Positions 6,024 through 8,780 of a stretch of DNA of 8,780 bases are shown in pieces. Numbering within the stretch: position 1 is the first letter of the stretch; each line of letters starts with the position of its first letter. The stretch lies in NCBI GenBank assembly GCA_013202925.1, contig JABMRA010000007.1, positions 1 through 8,780 on the forward strand. Reading direction: 5' to 3'. A model generated the notes under the pieces. It was not told where the DNA came from. It ran no database searches and saw nothing but the letters and a program-made list of their open reading frames with translations. Made by a program: the position numbers and the translations under genes. The stretch comes from Candidatus Omnitrophota bacterium. Its GTDB lineage: Bacteria > Omnitrophota > Gorgyraeia > Gorgyraeales > Gorgyraeaceae.

Positions 6024-6554
6024 TCATAATAGCCTTTGGTGTTTTTTATACAATCCTATCAGCTCGGCCTTGGCCATGGTGTGCCCGTCCATTGCCTTTT
6101 CCAGATCTTTCTTGCCCGCACCCTGTTTTAGGTCTATTTCTGTGTCCAGCGCGTATATCTTAAAAAAGTAGCGGTGTGTGCCTGAGGGCGGACAGGGGCC
6201 GCCCCAATCCTTCCTGCGAAAATCATTCATTGCCTGTTTTCCCGGGACACTATCTTCCTCTATCTTTGAAAGCAAAGGGATGTTATACACCACCCAGTGC
6301 ACCCACATACCCATTGGCGCATCAGGATCATCCACTATCAACGCAAGGCCCTTCGCATTCTCAGGGATGCCTTTGATCTCAAGCGCGGGATTTATGTCCT
6401 TGCCCTGGCATGTGAATTTTTTCGGGATGAAACCATTGTGCTCAAATTCCGGACTGGTGATTTTCATGACAACGCCTCCTTCATCCTCACCCGCGCTGCA
6501 AGGACTTACCAAAACAAACAAAACCGTTATTAAAACAAAAACTGCTTTACTCAT
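6024..6554 (-). CDS. PEBP / YbhB-YbcL (Raf kinase inhibitor-like) family protein with signal peptide
   Basis: A 176-residue protein. Residues 1-21 (MSKAVFVLITVLFVLVSPCSA) form a clear signal peptide with a likely cut before GEDEGG. The mature part begins MKITSPEFEHNGFIPKKFTC and carries the PEBP ligand-site motifs: LALIVDDPDAPMGMWVHWVV (70-89) with the DPDAP block, and GGPCPPSGTHRYFFKIYALD (118-137) with the GxxxPPxGxHRY block. PEBP-family proteins bind anionic ligands; bacterial members (E. coli YbhB is cytosolic, YbcL periplasmic) have no firm biochemical function. The ATG at 6554 has no convincing ribosome binding site and lies 6 nt after a long palindrome. In contrast, an in-frame ATG at 6467 (Met30) has AAGGAGG at 7 nt, and would give a 147-residue cytosolic form that starts right at the conserved domain. 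The longer form is listed because the signal peptide is too good to be chance. Confidence 0.9.
   Translation of the reverse strand: MSKAVFVLITVLFVLVSPCSAGEDEGGVVMKITSPEFEHNGFIPKKFTCQGKDINPALEIKGIPENAKGLALIVDDPDAPMGMWVHWVVYNIPLLSKIEEDSVPGKQAMNDFRRKDWGGPCPPSGTHRYFFKIYALDTEIDLKQGAGKKDLEKAMDGHTMAKAELIGLYKKHQRLL
6465..6481 (-). promoter_or_regulatory. Internal ribosome binding site and alternative start of the PEBP gene
   Basis: AAGGAGG (6481-6475) lies 7 nt before an in-frame ATG (6467-6465). This is one of the best ribosome binding sites in the window, and far better than anything before the ATG at 6554. Use of it would give a cytosolic protein without the signal peptide. The AAGGAGG also encodes the EGG of the mature N-terminus, so chance is possible. 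Confidence 0.45.
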
Positions 6555-6560
6555 GCACCG

Positions 6561-6601
6561 AATGCTTGACCATTTAGTCCTGGACTAAATGGGCAAGCAT
6601 T
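6561..6601. repeat. 41-bp near-perfect palindrome between asmA-like and PEBP genes
   Basis: The arms 6561-6580 (AATGCTTGACCATTTAGTCC) and 6582-6601 are reverse complements over 20 bp, except for one mismatch (6569 against 6593). The central 19 bp, ATTTAGTCC-A-GGACTAAAT on the minus strand, is a perfect odd-length palindrome. As RNA it would fold into a long hairpin that ends 6 nt before the PEBP ATG. In the minus direction no U tract follows, so it is not a normal terminator for asmA; in the plus direction TTTTT follows, but no plus-strand gene is present. It could be an operator, a start-masking hairpin or a dispersed palindromic repeat. No second copy is seen in this window. Confidence 0.8.
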
Positions 6602-6614
6602 TTTGGGGTTATTC

Positions 6615-8279
6615 TTATTCCCGAGGGCTGGCTATGATGTCAAAGATAGTCCTTATAAGGGCCTCGGCCGGCTCGATCTCTTCTTGTTGCTTTTGAGTCT
6701 CTGCGCCGCCCTCGCCCTGCTGCTCTGTACCTGGCTCGGCCCCTTTTTCTTCCGGCCCTTCTTTTCTAAAGATCCTTTCGAGCAGCTCCTGGCCTTTTGA
6801 AACAGCCAGCTTCTGTATCACGTAATCAAGGTCAGGCTTCACAGATACATCAGGGAATCTGCCGTATATATCAACAGGTATTGTGATCATGCCCTGGCTG
6901 TTCTGCAGGTATGCGAATTCATCAGCTGCGTCAATAAATGCCGCTGAGAGGTCAGGGGGTATGAACAGATCGGAGCTCACGCTGATTGCTCCGTCCAAAC
7001 TCAAATAACCAGAGCCCACAAGATAAAACGCGTCTGATTCTATGACTACCTTTTGAAAGACCAATTTCCCGTCCTTTATGGCAAACCCTGCATCCATAGG
7101 CTCGAATGCAGTATAGTTTTGCCTGAGAAGCTCTTTGTAACGCTCCGGCAGCCTGTTCTTTAGTTTTTGAACAAGGCCCGGCAGCATATCCAGCTTATCA
7201 AGGGCAACCACCAGGATATTCATATTTCTCAACACAGCCTCATCCAGCCCAACAGTGCCCGTAGCTCTCAATGTGTTTACAATATCCTCTTTTGCCGATC
7301 CTGACGCTGAAGACGCCATGCTCATGCTGACTATTCCCTCAAAATGCGGCCTGCCCGGCGCAACATCCGGCAGCAGCATACTGACATCTATATCCTTTAA
7401 CTCAATATCTAGATCCAGATCCCGGCTGCCAATAATATTATTCACGCTCCCTTTAACAAAAAACCGTCCTTTTGCAAGGGCGCCCGTGAATCTCTGCAAT
7501 ATCAGATCGCCTTTACTCATCTCTGCCTTTAATTCTATGTCCTTAAGGGATCCTTTTACAGGAAGGATATCGGTCATGCCCTTTGAGAGGTCCACATATA
7601 TATCTGAATCAAATATCCCTTTTGGGTCAAGCCGCAGTTTTTCTGAAGTGATAGCCAACTGGCCCGTTACTTCTTTCCCGATAATCTGCTGAGACAGGAC
7701 AGATCTTCCAAGTGCGTCTAATGCGCTTTTTAAGTCAAACCTGTCCAGGTCCACCCTGACATCAAGGTTTTTGGCAGAGATCCCTTTATTCCCTACGTCG
7801 GGATAAAGGTCAGCTGTTACCTTTATATTCTCAGCGCCCCTGCCGAAAACCGAGAGGGTCGCATCAGCATGAATAGGGCCGTACAAAGACACGTCTTTGA
7901 GCACGGCCTCTGTCACGCCGATCCTGATATCCTCTTTAATGACGAGATCAAGGCCTCTTACAAATAACCGCTCTATCTGGATATCTTTTCTTATTAGGGG
8001 CAGAAGTTTTACCTTTGCCTCTGCTGACCCCACCTCAAGCATAACATTGCTCCATGTCTTCTCAGCATCCTTTATGGAGACCCCTTGCAGGTTTATGGTC
8101 ACAGGAGGAAAGGCGCTCAGGGATATATTGGCTATCCTGATGTCTTTTTTTATTACCTCTTCTATCTTTTCTATCAGGAGGGGTTTGTAGCGATTCGCGT
8201 CAAAGGTCAACACGAAAACAAAAAGCCCTATTGCGGCTATTATGAAAAAAAAGATTATTACAAGAAACAGTTTTTTCAT
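6615..8279 (-). CDS. AsmA-family envelope protein
   Basis: A 554-residue protein. It begins MKKLFLVIIFFFIIAAIGLF (one inner-membrane anchor, about 4-26) followed by FDANRYKPLLIEKIEEV and ISLSAFPPVTINLQGVSIKD (52-71), the standard AsmA N-terminal pattern. The rest is a long repetitive beta-rich region with alternating hydrophobic strands. Near the end, GKLVFQKVVIESDAFYLVGSGYLSLDG and IPVDIYGRFPDVSVKPDLDYVI are the C-terminal AsmA signature. Residues about 507-535 are a Glu/Gln/Gly-rich low-complexity insert before a final short helix. AsmA/YhdP-type proteins are anchored in the inner membrane, span the periplasm and are implicated in lipid transfer to the outer membrane. The ATG at 8279 is chosen because the anchor starts there; the longer frame from a TTG at 8366 begins inside the preceding terminator. 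This ATG has no own ribosome binding site but overlaps the stop of a small ORF. Confidence 0.9.
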   Translation of the reverse strand: MKKLFLVIIFFFIIAAIGLFVFVLTFDANRYKPLLIEKIEEVIKKDIRIANISLSAFPPVTINLQGVSIKDAEKTWSNVMLEVGSAEAKVKLLPLIRKDIQIERLFVRGLDLVIKEDIRIGVTEAVLKDVSLYGPIHADATLSVFGRGAENIKVTADLYPDVGNKGISAKNLDVRVDLDRFDLKSALDALGRSVLSQQIIGKEVTGQLAITSEKLRLDPKGIFDSDIYVDLSKGMTDILPVKGSLKDIELKAEMSKGDLILQRFTGALAKGRFFVKGSVNNIIGSRDLDLDIELKDIDVSMLLPDVAPGRPHFEGIVSMSMASSASGSAKEDIVNTLRATGTVGLDEAVLRNMNILVVALDKLDMLPGLVQKLKNRLPERYKELLRQNYTAFEPMDAGFAIKDGKLVFQKVVIESDAFYLVGSGYLSLDGAISVSSDLFIPPDLSAAFIDAADEFAYLQNSQGMITIPVDIYGRFPDVSVKPDLDYVIQKLAVSKGQELLERIFRKEGPEEKGAEPGTEQQGEGGAETQKQQEEIEPAEALIRTIFDIIASPRE

Positions 8280-8344
8280 ATTTGCTGAAAGAGCGTTGCC
8301 CTGAAGCGGCCCAGGTCTTTTAATATTGCTTCCAATTTCTTCAA
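8276..8344 (-). CDS. Possible 22-codon leader ORF coupled to the AsmA-like gene
   Basis: GGAGG (8354-8350) is followed at 5 nt by TTG (8344-8342), which opens 22 codons ending ATA TGA. The peptide would start MKKLEAILKD and end RATLFQQI. The TGA overlaps the asmA-like ATG as ATGA. The downstream ATG lacks a ribosome binding site, so this ORF offers a way to deliver ribosomes to it. The short length and TTG start keep confidence low; the GGAGG could instead be a relic or chance. Confidence 0.4.
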   Translation of the reverse strand: MKKLEAILKDLGRFRATLFQQI

Positions 8345-8364
8345 TCCAACCTCCGCATAAATAC

Positions 8365-8399
8365 AAAAAGCGCAGCGGATTTTTTCAACCCGCTACGCT
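8365..8399 (-). terminator. Intrinsic terminator after the outer-membrane protein gene
   Basis: On the minus strand AGCGTAGCGG (8399-8390) pairs with CCGCTGCGCT (8378-8369), 10 bp with one G-U pair and an 11-nt loop, and the final T continues into TTTT (8368-8365). It lies 25 nt after the stop at 8425. A promoter for the AsmA-like gene should therefore lie within or just after it, but I see no good one. Confidence 0.85.
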
Positions 8400-8424
8400 T
8401 TAGGGATTCACATCAATATCCTGC

Positions 8425-8780
8425 TTAGAACTTGTATGACACGCCTGCGCTAAATGCTTCTTCGTCAATAAACCTGCCTTCCAGGTTTATTGAAAACTGT
8501 TCACTTGCTGGTGTAGCTGCCAATTTAGGAAGAATGGTCAGACCGACAAAAGCACCGATTGTTTCTGAGGAATCCTTGCCGCTTGCCTTGCGTTCAACGC
8601 TACCAACAGTAAAGGTGCTGCCTACATCAACATCAGAATACTTTATACCTACATACGGAATAAAATTATCTGTCTTCCATGCCACCTCAAGGGCTGCCTG
8701 GATCTCTTCGTAACCCCCGTCGCTTAAACTGGTCAGCTGAGCATTAGTGTACGTGTTGGCGTCTATTGCTACCGTGTCCA
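8425..8780 (-). CDS. Outer-membrane beta-barrel protein (3' part)
   Basis: The frame is open from the window edge to a stop at 8425, giving the last 117 residues; the N-terminus is outside. The sequence alternates polar and hydrophobic residues in strand-length blocks: EEIQAALEVAWKTDNFIPYVGIKYSDVDV, SSETIGAFVGLTILP, FSINLEGRFIDEEAFSAGVSYKF. It ends in FSAGVSYKF, a typical C-terminal beta-signal with terminal Phe recognised by the BAM machinery. It is therefore a transmembrane beta-barrel with short turns and a longer loop at VGSVERKASGKDSSE. The specific family (porin-like or OmpA/OmpW-like barrel) cannot be settled from this fragment. A terminator follows directly. Confidence 0.8.
   Translation of the reverse strand, partial: DTVAIDANTYTNAQLTSLSDGGYEEIQAALEVAWKTDNFIPYVGIKYSDVDVGSTFTVGSVERKASGKDSSETIGAFVGLTILPKLAATPASEQFSINLEGRFIDEEAFSAGVSYKF

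Noticed and set aside
6178..6588. Plus-strand 136-codon open frame that also spans the palindrome region
   Set aside because: It is antisense to the PEBP gene and has no recognisable domain or ribosome binding site.
6561..6606. Palindrome as the intrinsic terminator of the AsmA-like gene
   Set aside because: In the minus direction the hairpin is followed by CGGTGCATG, not by a U tract. The TTTTT is on the other side and would only serve plus-strand transcripts.
8280..8366. N-terminal extension of the AsmA-like protein from a TTG at 8366
   Set aside because: The TTG lies at the tail of the preceding terminator, and the extension puts 29 non-conserved residues before a membrane anchor that normally starts the protein.
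1..8780. Defence island, mobile element, CRISPR or biosynthetic cluster
   Set aside because: Every supported gene belongs to a housekeeping, envelope or signalling family; there is no transposase, integrase, spacer-repeat array or modular biosynthesis gene.

Overview
This 8.8 kb stretch is coded entirely on the minus strand, so the text below reads from high coordinates to low, in the direction of transcription. It looks like an ordinary chromosomal region of a Gram-negative bacterium. It has an outer-membrane beta-barrel protein ending in Phe, an AsmA-type envelope protein, a signal-peptide-bearing PEBP/YbhB protein and a YfiM-like protein. The gene mix and moderate GC suggest an uncultured environmental lineage. 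I cannot fix the phylum; something like Omnitrophota or another deep-branching Gram-negative group is only a guess. I see no tRNA, rRNA, transposase, phage gene, CRISPR array or defence system.

Layout. (1) 8780-6024, envelope block: the 3' part of a beta-barrel protein closed by an intrinsic terminator; a possible 22-codon leader ORF that overlaps the start of an AsmA-family gene by 4 bp; a 41-bp near-perfect palindrome; and a secreted PEBP/YbhB-like gene with a second, better-supported internal start. (2) 5957-3500, cyclic-di-GMP block: a promoter with a leader of about 145 nt, a PAS-GGDEF-HD-GYP protein with a degenerate cyclase signature (GDEEF) but an intact HD-GYP domain, then a PilZ-domain protein with its own promoter and a strong terminator. 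The two form a compact c-di-GMP turnover and response pair. (3) 3501-359, metabolic and membrane block: a HOA-aldolase-like DRE-TIM metallolyase behind a near-consensus promoter. It is followed at short spacing by a DUF456 membrane protein, cutA, a membrane-anchored coiled-coil protein that overlaps cutA by 4 bp, a small four-helix membrane protein and a YfiM-like protein with no normal start codon. (4) 352-1: a promoter and the 5' part of a tandem ACT-domain protein that runs off the window.

Four promoters read by eye share a TTGAnn-N17-TAnnnT architecture, so housekeeping-type sigma factor control is likely throughout. I found no convincing new system. The items most worth a second look are the palindrome with the two competing starts of the PEBP gene, the coupled leader ORF of asmA, the degenerate GGDEF with intact I-site next to a PilZ gene, and the missing start codon of the YfiM-like gene.
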